A DNA stretch of 64,000 bases from Labilibaculum antarcticum (GTDB taxonomy: Bacteria; Bacteroidota; Bacteroidia; Bacteroidales; Marinifilaceae). The position numbers were made by a program, and so were the translations under genes. This document shows, piece by piece, positions 43,629 to 54,823 of the stretch. The stretch's first letter is position 1, and every line of letters starts with the position of its first letter. The stretch covers positions 4,744,361 to 4,808,360 of the forward strand of contig NZ_AP018042.1 in NCBI RefSeq assembly GCF_002356295.1, written 5' to 3'. The notes under the pieces were generated by a model. The model saw only the letters and a list, made by a program, of their open reading frames with translations, was not told where the DNA came from and ran no database searches.

Positions 43629-44810
43629 TTAATTGTAAAGTTCTTCTGCAAAACTTCCTTCTACTTTGTTGCCCAATAAAAGTTCTTCAATGGTAGCGGC
43701 AATATCGGTAAAAGATGTTCTAGTTCCCAAATCAACATTTTGTTTGATGTTTTTACCAAACACCATTATTGGAATGTATTCGCGGGTGTGATCAGTTCCT
43801 GGGTAGGTTGGATCACATCCGTGATCGGCGGTTAAAATCAGGATTTCATCCTCTTTTAAATTGGCTTGAATTTGAGGTAAATAACGATCAAATTCCTCCA
43901 GGGCTGCTTTGTATCCTTCTGGGTTTCTACGATGTCCAAACATCATGTCGAAATCAACCAGATTTGTGAAAATCAAGCCTTTTGAATCTTCTTTTAAAGC
44001 AATTAGGGTTTTATTGATCCCATCTACATTGTCCTTATTGGTTCCGCGGGTATCAGTAATTCCTTGTCCGGCAAAAATATCTTTTGTTTTACCAATACCG
44101 ATAACATCCAATCCATTAGCACTTAATCGATCGAGAACAGTAGGAGCGGGTGGTAAAACAGAATAATCGTGACGATTCGTTGTTCTGGCAAAATTTCCTT
44201 TTCCACTTCCCAAGTATGGACGTGCAATTACACGAGCTACAGGCTCCAATTCAGTGCAAATTTCCAATGCTATTTCACAAGCGCGGTATAATTCTTCTAA
44301 AGGAATAATTTCTTCGTGAGCAGCGATTTGAAACACCGGATCGGCAGAAGTATAAATAATCCAGTTGCCCGATTTCATTTGTTCTTCTCCGTATTCATCA
44401 AGAATAGCAGTTCCTGAAGCAGGCTTGTTTGCCATTACTTTTCGGCCGGTTCTTTCTTCGAATAACTGAATGGTTTTTTCTGAAAATCCATTCGCATAGG
44501 TAGGAAAAGCACGTTCCAGCTTAACTCCGGCAATTTCCCAATGACCAGTTGTTGTGTCTTTGCCTTTCGACGCTTCTGCAGCCTTCCCGTAAGCACCATT
44601 TACATTGTTGTTTAAGGCAACACCCATAATATCAGTTAGGTTACCCAAACCTAGTTTTTGCATGTTTGGTAAATGAATACCATTGCAATGTTTGGCTATA
44701 TTTCCAAATGTATTGGAACCAACATCTCCAAACTCTTCAGCATCTGGCAAATAACCAACGCCAGCGCTATCCAGCACTACAATTGTAGCACGTTCTATTT
44801 TAGGAATCAT
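43629..44810 (-). CDS. deoB: Phosphopentomutase
   Basis: Interconverts ribose-1-phosphate and ribose-5-phosphate (and the deoxy forms) in nucleoside salvage; a di-manganese enzyme of the alkaline phosphatase superfamily, 393 aa as usual. Metal and substrate motifs are visible: VVLDSAGVGYLPDAEEFGD with Asp14, the phospho-Thr site in KDTTTGHWEIAG, SGKGNFARTTNRHDYSV, and TADHGCDPTYPGTDHTREY. All expected ligands are present. Single gene; deoA and deoD are not here. Confidence 0.95.
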   Translation of the reverse strand: MIPKIERATIVVLDSAGVGYLPDAEEFGDVGSNTFGNIAKHCNGIHLPNMQKLGLGNLTDIMGVALNNNVNGAYGKAAEASKGKDTTTGHWEIAGVKLERAFPTYANGFSEKTIQLFEERTGRKVMANKPASGTAILDEYGEEQMKSGNWIIYTSADPVFQIAAHEEIIPLEELYRACEIALEICTELEPVARVIARPYLGSGKGNFARTTNRHDYSVLPPAPTVLDRLSANGLDVIGIGKTKDIFAGQGITDTRGTNKDNVDGINKTLIALKEDSKGLIFTNLVDFDMMFGHRRNPEGYKAALEEFDRYLPQIQANLKEDEILILTADHGCDPTYPGTDHTREYIPIMVFGKNIKQNVDLGTRTSFTDIAATIEELLLGNKVEGSFAEELYN

Positions 44811-44973
44811 AAACTTGTGTTTAAAGTATGTATTAATATACTGATGAAGGGTTGTTTAGGTAGTGCGGCAAAGATAAATAAAAAAGTCTGGAAAAGTAAA
44901 ATAGCAATGATTAAAAAGTCTGCAATTGTGTTTTAACTATCGATTTTGTGCAAAGACTGTAGTTCGGGAGTAG

Positions 44974-45014
44974 TAAAAAAAGAATCCCCCAAACAAATAA
45001 ATGCATGGGGGATG
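44974..45014 (-). terminator. Intrinsic terminator of the ABC-F gene
   Basis: Stem ATCCCCC / GGGGGAT (44984-44990 and 45007-45013); on the minus strand the hairpin is followed by a T-run of seven. It lies 24 bp beyond the ABC-F stop. Confidence 0.82.
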
Positions 45015-45036
45015 AAATATATAGGTTTTATTTAGA

Positions 45037-46701
<1,665 letters not shown>

Positions 46702-46774
46702 TTAAATCTGATCCTATTGAATGATTAAGTTTTGGTAATTTTTGAATATGGGAGATATGAACAAAAAAAAAAGT

Positions 46775-48850
46775 TTAATTTGAATTTAAATTTGTAGAAA
46801 GAACGGATGCAATTTCATTTGTATCTTCGCCCGCAGGAATGGTGAATCGGAAAGTCGTGCCAACATTTATTGTACTCTCGACCCAAATGTCACCTCTGTT
46901 TTGCTCTATAAATTGTTTGCAAAGCAGCAAGCCTAATCCATTTCCCTTTTCACCTTTGGTTCCTAATTGAGACTTCGAATTGTCAAATTGAAAAATATCG
47001 GATATCAGATCTTCGGATATTCCTATTCCACTATCTTTTATCCATATTTCAATTGAATCATCTTTTTGCTTCGCACCGATAACAATAATTCCTCCTGATG
47101 GCGTAAACTTCAAGGAGTTGTTAATCAAATTACGAATTACTGTATCCAGCATTTGGCGATCGGCAAATACAAATAGAGTCTCGTCGAGAAGTAATTGAAG
47201 ATGTATGCTTTTTTGTTTTGCTACACTCGAATAAGTGTGAAGATTACTCTCTAGAAGAGGTTTTAATGAGAGAATAGCTGGTTTGTAAGGTAGCTTACCC
47301 GATTGATTTAATGACCAGGACAAAAGATTATCGGTTAGGCTCAATACATTATTTATGCATTCTTCCATATCGTTACCACTTTCCTCAAGTAGATCATACT
47401 TTTTTTGCTGAACAAATATTTTCATCAGCTGTGCAAGGTTGTAGACAGATGCTAAAGGAGATCGAAGGTCGTGCGAAATGATTTGAAACAACCTGTTTTT
47501 GGTTTTGTTGGAATCTGTTAAAGCCTCATTTTTTTGGTCCAAAAGAGTTTTATGCCATTTAATTCGCTTATTTTGCAATTGCAGTAATCGATTTGTATTT
47601 TTCTTTTGATAGTAAGAGCGGACAATAAAAATCGCATAAGCCAATAGTAAAAACAATAATACCACCAGACTGTTTCGTTGCCACATTTTACTCTTGTTGT
47701 CTTTTTCTAATAGGGCAATTTGTGTTTCTTTCTTTTCCGATTCATATTTTTCTTGAATCTCTGCTATTTCTTTCAGATTTTCATGGTTGAAAATACTGTC
47801 TTTTAGCAGTTCATAATTAGCGAAATAGTGCAATGCACTATCGCCCATATTTAAATGTGTGAAAATTTTAAAGAGTTCTTTATTACAATCTTTTTGGTAC
47901 TCAATATTTTGGGTCTCTACCGCAAGACCAAGAGCTTTTTTGCGATACTCTAAGGCTTTAGTATATGCTCCTTGTTGATAAAAAACATGAGCAAAACTGT
48001 TAAGTGTTGTTATTATTAGATTTTTATTTCCTATTTTTTCTTTTAGTTCCAAACTCTGATTTAAGTACTCCAAAGCAAGTGGATAGTTACCCATTTCAAA
48101 AAAACAAGAGCCCATGTTGTGGTAGGTTTGGGCTAGCTTGTACTTATTGGGCTTTTCTTTTATAATATCAAGATTGCTTTTGTAATAATTTAATGCTTCT
48201 TGAAATTTATTTTGAATGGATAATATATTGGCAATGTTAGTATTTGAGCTATATAAAGATGAAATTTGATTCTCCCTTTTGAAAATTTCCTCAGCCTTGT
48301 TGTAATATTCAAGGGCCTTGCTGTATTCTTTTAAATCCTTATATACGAGTCCAATACTATTATAAGATAAGGATAACTCAAAGGTCATGGACTTTTTTTC
48401 GAAATATTTTATACAAGCAAATAAATCAACAATAGCCAGATTGTGTTTATTCATATTTCGATAAACGATTCCTCTGTTTATGTAAGTGTTATATATACCA
48501 ATAGAGTCTTTTGAAATTGTAAATTTATCAAGAGCTTTATTAAAAAAAGAAATTGACTGAGTATAGTCTTCCTTACGGAAATGCACTAAAGCAATGCGAA
48601 TGAAGGCATTTCCAGCTCCCGAGTAGTTTTCGGATTCTTCTGCATATTTTATAGCTTCCTCTGCATAATGAATTGCTTCAACTGGTAATTTCCGATAGTT
48701 CTTGCCTGTCCACTCATTTAAGAATTCAATTTTTAAATTGAATTCTGAAATTGAATCTAATTTTTTGTCAATAGAATCTAAATTCTGAGTAAAAGCTACG
48801 GGCTTTGCTATAAATAAAAATAAGATTAATAACAAGACAAGGTTTCTCAT
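46775..48850 (-). CDS. TPR-containing sensor histidine kinase
   Basis: A 691-aa membrane kinase with a signal peptide (residues 1-21, ending AFTQ). About six or seven TPR units (residues 60-360; examples AFIRIALVHFRKEDYTQSISFF and YNSIGLVYKDLKEYSKALEY) lie in the periplasm. A short coiled coil and one membrane span follow (about 395-415, SLVVLLFLLLAYAIFIVRSYY). The kinase core has HisKA with ISHDLRSP and HATPase with NLINNSLKF, DSGIGI and GNGLGLLLC. No receiver or output domain. Partner regulator not adjacent; the small gene at 48966 lies 115 bp upstream. Confidence 0.92.
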   Translation of the reverse strand: MRNLVLLLILFLFIAKPVAFTQNLDSIDKKLDSISEFNLKIEFLNEWTGKNYRKLPVEAIHYAEEAIKYAEESENYSGAGNAFIRIALVHFRKEDYTQSISFFNKALDKFTISKDSIGIYNTYINRGIVYRNMNKHNLAIVDLFACIKYFEKKSMTFELSLSYNSIGLVYKDLKEYSKALEYYNKAEEIFKRENQISSLYSSNTNIANILSIQNKFQEALNYYKSNLDIIKEKPNKYKLAQTYHNMGSCFFEMGNYPLALEYLNQSLELKEKIGNKNLIITTLNSFAHVFYQQGAYTKALEYRKKALGLAVETQNIEYQKDCNKELFKIFTHLNMGDSALHYFANYELLKDSIFNHENLKEIAEIQEKYESEKKETQIALLEKDNKSKMWQRNSLVVLLFLLLAYAIFIVRSYYQKKNTNRLLQLQNKRIKWHKTLLDQKNEALTDSNKTKNRLFQIISHDLRSPLASVYNLAQLMKIFVQQKKYDLLEESGNDMEECINNVLSLTDNLLSWSLNQSGKLPYKPAILSLKPLLESNLHTYSSVAKQKSIHLQLLLDETLFVFADRQMLDTVIRNLINNSLKFTPSGGIIVIGAKQKDDSIEIWIKDSGIGISEDLISDIFQFDNSKSQLGTKGEKGNGLGLLLCKQFIEQNRGDIWVESTINVGTTFRFTIPAGEDTNEIASVLSTNLNSN

Positions 48851-48965
48851 ACGAAATTCGATTAAAACTAATGACCAATTTAAGGTAAAAAAAAATGAAT
48901 GATAAATATCGGAAAGGTATAATTTAGTAACCCGATTTTCATCATTCTTTGGTAAGTTCTAATAA

Positions 48966-49322
48966 CTATGGGTTGGTTGTTTCTGCATCATCATAATTCA
49001 CATCAGTTCTATTTTCTTCAGCAGTATTTGCAACCGAAGTACTCAAACTTGATGAGTCTATTACAGTCATAATCACTTTTGTGATTTCTTCTGAAGGTCC
49101 TTGTTTTAGAGGAACTGCAAATTCAACAATATCGGTTTCTGTAGAACCATTAGTGGTAACAGATGCTGTTACTGTCCATATTTTTTTTCCGTCTTTTTCA
49201 ATAAGACCTTGATCTATGGAACTAAGAGCATAATCTTTGGGTAAAGAAACTACGGAATTAAGAGTGTAAACTCCAGTGGCTTCTGATTTCGTAAGGTTCA
49301 CAAAGGGTTTGAATGATTTCAT
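48966..49322 (-). CDS. Small hypothetical protein
   Basis: Not recognised. It has 118 aa, no signal peptide and no membrane span. The middle part is beta-rich (KIWTVTASVTTNGSTETDIVEFAV) and the end is Ser/Thr/Asn-rich (SSSLSTSVANTAEENRTDV). It starts MKSFKPFVNLTKSE. It lies just upstream of the TPR kinase on the same strand and might be an accessory, but nothing in the sequence proves it. Confidence 0.55.
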   Translation of the reverse strand: MKSFKPFVNLTKSEATGVYTLNSVVSLPKDYALSSIDQGLIEKDGKKIWTVTASVTTNGSTETDIVEFAVPLKQGPSEEITKVIMTVIDSSSLSTSVANTAEENRTDVNYDDAETTNP

Positions 49323-49432
49323 AGGTAAGTTTTACTTGTTTAATTTTTAACAACTTAAAGTGGATTAAAAGTAAGAAAATCTCTTTACATATCAAATACA
49401 ATTAATACATAAAAATAAAGTAAGCTTAAAAC

Positions 49433-49466
49433 AAAAAAGGATTCCTATTAAAAATAAGAATCCTTC
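49433..49466 (-). terminator. Intrinsic terminator of the aldo/keto reductase gene
   Basis: Stem AAGGATTC / GAATCCTT (49437-49444 and 49458-49465) with an A-run on the left, which is a T-run on the minus strand. Confidence 0.78.
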
Positions 49467-49488
49467 TAGTATGTACTATTTGAAGTAC

Positions 49489-50475
49489 TTAATTAATGAT
49501 ATCTTGAATTTCTTTTAACTCAAAAGCTTCAAAATGCAGATTGTTTACCGAATTGATGTTTTGTTCGAGTTGATTCACCGAACTTGCTCCGACCAATACC
49601 GAAGTAATTCGTTCATCTTTCAGTAGCCAGGCAATTGCCATTTGAGCCAAACTTTGTCCGCGTTTTTCTGCTATTGCATTCAGAGCTTTAACTTTAGCAA
49701 TTACTTTTTCAGTAATTTGATCTTTCTGCAAAAATCCATGCGATTTAGCTGCTCTTGAACCTTCAGGAATTCCTTTCAAATATTTGTTGGTCAACATTCC
49801 TTGTGCCAAAGGAGAGAAGGCAATGCCTCCAATTCCATCTTCTTCCAAAACATCTAAAAGGCCATTTTCAGCCCAGCGATCAAACATGGAGTATCTTGGT
49901 TGATGAATTAGGCAAGGAGTTCCCAGTTCACGCAATATTCTTGAGGCTTCACGGGTTTGATCAGCACTGTAATTTGAAATTCCTGCGTATAATGCTTTAC
50001 CCTGACGAACAACATGGTCAAGCGCCATCATCGTTTCCTCAATTGGCGTGTTAGGATCAGGACGGTGTGAATAGAAGATATCGACATAATCGAGCCCCAT
50101 TCTTTTCAGACTTTGATCCAAACTTGAAATCAAATATTTTCGTGATCCCCAATCGCCATAAGGTCCCGGCCACATTCCATATCCGGCTTTGGTCGAAATA
50201 ATCATTTCATCACGATATTGCTTTAGGTCTTTGTTAAAAATTTTCCCGAAATTTTCTTCGGCAGAACCTGGAGGTGGTCCATAGTTATTGGCCAAATCGA
50301 AATGGGTAACACCACGATCGAAGGCATGAAAAATAATTTGTTTGAATTCATTGTAGACATCTACATGTCCGAAATTGTGCCACAGTCCTAATGAAATTGC
50401 CGGCAGCAATAAACCACTTCGGCCGCATCTGCGGTAGGGCATATCATCATATCTGTTTTCAGATGCTTTATACAT
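49489..50475 (-). CDS. Aldo/keto reductase, YghZ-like (L-glyceraldehyde-3-phosphate reductase type)
   Basis: An NADPH-dependent carbonyl reductase with a TIM-barrel fold. The 328-aa protein starts MYKASENRYDDMPYRRCGRSGL, as YghZ does. Catalytic residues can be placed at Asp and Tyr in FDLANNYGPPPG, Lys in MIISTKAGYG and His in FYSHRPDP. The cofactor-binding segment VLVGASSVNQLEQNI lies near the end. YghZ reduces methylglyoxal and L-glyceraldehyde-3-phosphate; the same role is likely. The gene is single with a terminator on its downstream side. Confidence 0.92.
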   Translation of the reverse strand: MYKASENRYDDMPYRRCGRSGLLLPAISLGLWHNFGHVDVYNEFKQIIFHAFDRGVTHFDLANNYGPPPGSAEENFGKIFNKDLKQYRDEMIISTKAGYGMWPGPYGDWGSRKYLISSLDQSLKRMGLDYVDIFYSHRPDPNTPIEETMMALDHVVRQGKALYAGISNYSADQTREASRILRELGTPCLIHQPRYSMFDRWAENGLLDVLEEDGIGGIAFSPLAQGMLTNKYLKGIPEGSRAAKSHGFLQKDQITEKVIAKVKALNAIAEKRGQSLAQMAIAWLLKDERITSVLVGASSVNQLEQNINSVNNLHFEAFELKEIQDIIN

Positions 50476-50585
50476 TCCAAGTTGAATTTTAATGAAAATG
50501 TAAGATAGGAATTAATGCACAATTTCTTTGTCCCATTTTTTGCAATGAATTAAAAAAACGGAACAATCGTTTGAAATTAGTATCA

Positions 50586-50620
50586 TAAAAAAAAAGCCAC
50601 AGGGAATTCCTGTGGCTTAT
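50586..50620 (-). terminator. Intrinsic terminator of the phosphate regulon
   Basis: Stem AAGCCACAGG / CCTGTGGCTT (50594-50603 and 50609-50618) with a nine-base A-run to its left, a T-run on the minus strand. It lies 19 bp beyond phoR. Confidence 0.9.
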
Positions 50621-50638
50621 ATTTCTTTATACTCGCAT

Positions 50639-52453
50639 TTAAATTTCCTTTTTAAGCGAAAAGAAAAACTCAATTCCCTTTTCTTTTCGTTTTTTAACAA
50701 AGATTCTCCCTTTGTGATAGGCAACTGCATTTTTTACGATTGATAGACCTAAACCCGTGCCACCCATTTTTCTCGAACGACCATTATCGGCCCGATAAAA
50801 ACGTTCAAATATTCGTGGCAGATGTTCTTCTTTTATTCCAATTCCATTATCGGTAAATGAGAAGTAATGGTAATTCGTATCTTGAAAATAATGTTCAATG
50901 TCGATTTTACAGCCTTCTCCTGCGTATTGTATCGAGTTGTCAATCAGGTTTCTGAAAATTGAATCCAAGAGTTCAGGATTGCCTTTAATAGTAAGATCAC
51001 TTGGGAATATGAGTTCTATTTCCATATTTGCTTCAGCCAATTTCAATTCAAAATCGGTTACCATATCTGTTACTATTTCATTCACATTTACGTCTTCAAT
51101 GGAGAATAGCTCATTAGCTTCTTCAATTTTCGTGAGAAAGGAGATATCCTGAATTAAATTCGATAAACGATTAACCTGCAGACAAGAACGTTCGATAAAT
51201 TGTGCTTTTTTGTCTTCGGGCATGGTGGGATTGTCCTTAATAGTTTCCAGAAAACCGGAGATAGCAGTTATAGGAGTTTTCAATTCGTGTGCTATATTAA
51301 GAGTCATTTCCTGTTTAATGGTTTTTTCATTTTCCAGTTTGGTGATGTCATTAACTGAGATTTCGAAATTTCCGTCGGTAAAAACAACCACCTGAAACAA
51401 GAAAACTTTATGTCCGATTGTAATGGTTTTTTTCGTGCTGATAATATCAATGTTTGGGATGTAATTCGTTTCCAACTCTTTGATGTTTCTGTCGATAAAA
51501 TCAGTGATTTCAAGCAATTCAGGAAGCTCAAACAGTTCCTGATAATTGTGACTCGATATATGCGACAAATAATTGATGTAATCAATAAAATGACTGTTCC
51601 AGAGAATCAGGTTCTTTTTTTTATCAAATATGGCAACACCTTCCTGTGCAATCTGAAGGTGCATGATTAGTTTCTCCTTCTCTTGACTAAGAGCTTCGGT
51701 TGTATTGCTTAGTTTGCGGTAAATTTTTACAATTTGGTGACTAATTTCACCCAATTCTGTTTTTCCAAAATCCTCGTTCGGATCGATTTCTCTGTTATGT
51801 GCTGCATTAATTGCGAACTTACGAAGCTTTGCAATCGAATTTCCAAAATGCTCGGTGGCGTAAATTAGAAAAACTACGGTTACCCCAAATAAGCCAAGCA
51901 AAAAGTAAAAGAATAGGGAGTTTGCCTTTAAAAAGTCAAGCACACTTTCGTTGATTGGAAGAGCCGTTCGAACAAAATATTCGTAATAGTTTTTGGAATA
52001 GTAGTAATACGATTGTCCGGTAGAACCCGATAAACGGATATTACTTCCTTTTTGAGAATGCAAAGATTTTTGAACTTCGGGTCGCTTCATGTGATTATCC
52101 AGTCTTTCCAGGTTATCCACATACGAATCATACACAACTTTACCTTTTCCGGTAATAACCGATATTCTAATGTCTTTGTCGGGCATTAAGGCACGCAATG
52201 TATCAATCTCCGAAAAATTAAGACTTGCATTCAGATCTTTTTTTCGAATAAGCTCATGTACTTGTTCGGTATAAATGTTTAGAGCATATTCTAATTTTTC
52301 ACGACGGTATAATCGTTCCTGATTGTATTGAAATCCGCCTATTAAAACAGAGAAGATCAGTACGATGATAAAGAAGAAAAAGAACAACTTCTTTTTGTAT
52401 TTTGATCCGGATTTTGGAATGGGTTTTTGCATGTATTTATAGATTTGGGACAT
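50639..52453 (-). CDS. phoR: Phosphate-sensing histidine kinase, PhoR type
   Basis: A 604-aa inner-membrane kinase. Two spans frame a periplasmic region (spans about residues 22-44 and 178-200). A HAMP-like stretch, then a PAS domain (about 265-360, EGVAIFDKKKNLILWNSHFIDYI). HisKA with phosphoacceptor AHELKTPI and HATPase with NLIDNSIQYA, DNGIGI and GGTGLGLSI complete it. The start codon overlaps the stop of the response regulator by one base (TAATG), which couples translation. As the last gene of pstSCAB-phoU-phoB-phoR, it is the sensor of the cluster; an alternative ATG (M8) is possible. Confidence 0.93.
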   Translation of the reverse strand: MSQIYKYMQKPIPKSGSKYKKKLFFFFFIIVLIFSVLIGGFQYNQERLYRREKLEYALNIYTEQVHELIRKKDLNASLNFSEIDTLRALMPDKDIRISVITGKGKVVYDSYVDNLERLDNHMKRPEVQKSLHSQKGSNIRLSGSTGQSYYYYSKNYYEYFVRTALPINESVLDFLKANSLFFYFLLGLFGVTVVFLIYATEHFGNSIAKLRKFAINAAHNREIDPNEDFGKTELGEISHQIVKIYRKLSNTTEALSQEKEKLIMHLQIAQEGVAIFDKKKNLILWNSHFIDYINYLSHISSHNYQELFELPELLEITDFIDRNIKELETNYIPNIDIISTKKTITIGHKVFLFQVVVFTDGNFEISVNDITKLENEKTIKQEMTLNIAHELKTPITAISGFLETIKDNPTMPEDKKAQFIERSCLQVNRLSNLIQDISFLTKIEEANELFSIEDVNVNEIVTDMVTDFELKLAEANMEIELIFPSDLTIKGNPELLDSIFRNLIDNSIQYAGEGCKIDIEHYFQDTNYHYFSFTDNGIGIKEEHLPRIFERFYRADNGRSRKMGGTGLGLSIVKNAVAYHKGRIFVKKRKEKGIEFFFSLKKEI

Positions 52454-53142
52454 TAGTTTGTTCTAGTTTCAAAATAGTAACCGTAGCCAGATTTCGTTTT
52501 AATAAATTTGTGATATTCACCAATTTTCTTTCGTATTCGTCTCACATTAACATCTACTGTTCGGTCACCAATAAAGCTGTCGTTTGCCCAAACAATACTC
52601 ATTATTTCTTCTCTGGAATATATTCTTCCTGTATGACTGATGAGCAATCGAAGTATTTCGTATTCGGTTTTGGTTAAACCAATGTCTTTGCCATCAATAC
52701 ATACTTTTTTCGATTCCGAGATCATTTTCAAATCTTCAAACTCGAAAATAGGATCTTCCTTTGAATCAGAAAAAATACGTTTGCAAATTACATTAATTCT
52801 TGCAATTATTTCCTTTACCGAGAACGGTTTGGTGACATAATCATCTGCTCCGGCATTAAAACCCATCAACCTGTCAGCTTCGGTTGTTTTGGCTGTTATA
52901 AATAGAATTGGTTTGGCTTCCAGATCGGGGTTTCTTCGAATTATTTTTGCTAAATCGAGCCCTGAAATTTCTCCCATCATAATATCTAAAAGGAAGAAAT
53001 CGTAGGTTTTAAGTTCTAATTTCAAAGCTTGTTCTGCTGAGTAGGCAACATCTACATCAAATCCTTCCTGTTTAAGGTTGAATTGGAGGATTTCGCATAA
53101 ATCCTCTTCATCATCAACCACTAAAATCTTTAAATCCTTCAT
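52453..53142 (-). CDS. phoB: OmpR/PhoB-family response regulator
   Basis: A 229-aa two-domain regulator. The receiver has acidic residues in LVVDDEEDL, the phospho-Asp in FFLLDIMMG (about residue 53), Thr in LFITAKT and Lys in YVTKPF. The C-terminal winged helix contains GLTKTEYEILRLLISHTGRIYSREE and DVNVRRIRKKIG. It overlaps phoR by one base and follows phoU by 78 bp. Its likely target is the Pho box before pstS at 57865-57904. Confidence 0.94.
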   Translation of the reverse strand: MKDLKILVVDDEEDLCEILQFNLKQEGFDVDVAYSAEQALKLELKTYDFFLLDIMMGEISGLDLAKIIRRNPDLEAKPILFITAKTTEADRLMGFNAGADDYVTKPFSVKEIIARINVICKRIFSDSKEDPIFEFEDLKMISESKKVCIDGKDIGLTKTEYEILRLLISHTGRIYSREEIMSIVWANDSFIGDRTVDVNVRRIRKKIGEYHKFIKTKSGYGYYFETRTN

Positions 53143-53220
53143 GCTTGGAATTCTTTTCCTGAGTTTTGGTTCAAAAAGTTGAGTTTTAAGTTTTAGTAGT
53201 TCATCAACTTTACTAGTTGC

Positions 53221-53916
53221 TTACTGATCCTCCTCAGGCAATTCCTGATGACGTAAATCAATTCCTTGCTGGTAATAAATGGCCGCTTCGGCAATATTTG
53301 TTGCATGATCGGCAACTCTCTCAATATTGCCAAGTATGCTGTTGAAGTTTAACAGATTAAAAATCGCCGTTGAGTCACTGCCATTGGGTGAATTTTTTCG
53401 AACCATTCTTCTCAGAATCGTGGATTGCATTTCGTCAACAATCTCATCGTTTTTAATGGCCCAGATTGCATACTCCCGATCTCCGTCTATGAAGGAGATT
53501 AGTGCTTTTTTAACCATTTTCTCACTCAGCGACAACATGTTTAAAACCGAGTCTTTATGATCGTCGTGAATTGTGGGAGGATCCATTTTATGGAAAAACC
53601 GCATGATGTTATTTAGCTGATCACCGATCCGTTCTGCAGATCCAATTATTCGAAAATAGGCAACTAAAAGGCGTAACTCGCTTGCCATTGGGTGTTGCAA
53701 ACCAATTATTTGGATGATCGTATCGTTTATTTTTAATTCAAACTGATCAATTTTAATTTCGTTCTTTTTAAAGGTGTTGGGAAGCCCTTTATCGATTTTA
53801 TCTAAGCCATTAGTTACAACTTCTTCAAGAATTTCAAATTGTTGAAAAAGCAGTGATTGCATTTTACTGAAATCATGATCAAGCTTTTCAAATTTTTTAT
53901 CTTTATTGATTGACAT
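53221..53916 (-). CDS. phoU: Phosphate transport regulator PhoU
   Basis: A 231-aa all-helical cytoplasmic protein with two PhoU repeats that couple the Pst transporter to PhoR. Typical metal-binding and helical motifs are LRLLVAYFRIIGSAERIGDQLNNIMRF (in part) and ILGNIERVADHATNIAEAAIYYQQG (in part), the ExxxxxxD-type pattern RIGDQ and RVADHATN. It lies between pstB (49-bp gap) and phoB. Confidence 0.94.
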   Translation of the reverse strand: MSINKDKKFEKLDHDFSKMQSLLFQQFEILEEVVTNGLDKIDKGLPNTFKKNEIKIDQFELKINDTIIQIIGLQHPMASELRLLVAYFRIIGSAERIGDQLNNIMRFFHKMDPPTIHDDHKDSVLNMLSLSEKMVKKALISFIDGDREYAIWAIKNDEIVDEMQSTILRRMVRKNSPNGSDSTAIFNLLNFNSILGNIERVADHATNIAEAAIYYQQGIDLRHQELPEEDQ

Positions 53917-53965
53917 TTTTTGCGAATTTGCATTGTTAGTATTGAAATTAGTTAATCAATGAAAA

Positions 53966-54823
53966 TCAACCAAATTTCCCGGTTAGGTATTCTTCTGTTC
54001 GTTTGTCCTTAGGCATGGTAAACATCTGTTTGGTTTTACCATATTCCACCAATTCACCTAAATACATAAACATTGAATAATCTGATATTCTTGCCGCTTG
54101 CGACATGTTGTGAGTAACCAAAACAATTGTAAAATCTTTTTTTAATTTCACTAAAAGATCTTCAATTTTAGCCGTAGCAATTGGGTCTAAAGCGGAGGTA
54201 GGTTCATCCAAAAGAATAATTTCGGGTGTGTAAGCAAGTGTTCTGGCAATACACAAGCGTTGCTGTTGTCCTCCCGATAAAAATGTTCCTCTGCTATGAA
54301 GAGAGTCTTTCACTTCGCTCCACAAACCAACTTCCCGTAAAGATTTTTCTACAATTTCATCCTTTTCTTTTCGTTTCAATTTTATTCCATTTAAAAGATA
54401 ACCGGCAATTACATTGTCGTAAATGCTCATGGTTGGAAAAGGATTGGGGCGTTGAAAAACCATTCCAATCCTTCTTCTCAATAGAATAGGGTTCATCTCG
54501 TAAATGTCATCTTTGCCAAGATAAATAGTGCCCTTGTTGTGTGTATCAGGATTCAATTCGTGCATTCGGTTAATGGCTCTAAGCAATGTGCTTTTACCAC
54601 AACCGGATGGGCCCATAATCGCAGTGATTTTATTTTTTGCAATTCCCGCAGAAACATCGTTAATGGCATATTTGTCTCCGCCGTAGGAAAGCGATAGTTT
54701 ATCGATGTTAATAATAGGAGATTCTATATTTTCTATTGGGTTTTGCATCATGGTGTTGACTTTGTTTGTTTTTTTTGTAACTCTTTTTTCAGCTTCCTTT
54801 TTTTCTAATACTGTACTTTCCAT
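53966..54823 (-). CDS. pstB: Phosphate ABC transporter ATP-binding protein
   Basis: The ATPase of the high-affinity phosphate importer. It has Walker A GPSGCGKST, Q loop MVFQRPNPFP, signature LSGGQQQR, Walker B ILLDEPTSALD and H-loop VTHN, all complete. The frame begins 19 bp inside pstA. The first 24 residues (ESTVLEKKEAEKRVTKKTNK) are lysine- and glutamate-rich and not usual for the family; the Met-Met at 25-26 may be the true start, which would shorten the protein by about 24 residues. Confidence 0.95.
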   Translation of the reverse strand: MESTVLEKKEAEKRVTKKTNKVNTMMQNPIENIESPIINIDKLSLSYGGDKYAINDVSAGIAKNKITAIMGPSGCGKSTLLRAINRMHELNPDTHNKGTIYLGKDDIYEMNPILLRRRIGMVFQRPNPFPTMSIYDNVIAGYLLNGIKLKRKEKDEIVEKSLREVGLWSEVKDSLHSRGTFLSGGQQQRLCIARTLAYTPEIILLDEPTSALDPIATAKIEDLLVKLKKDFTIVLVTHNMSQAARISDYSMFMYLGELVEYGKTKQMFTMPKDKRTEEYLTGKFG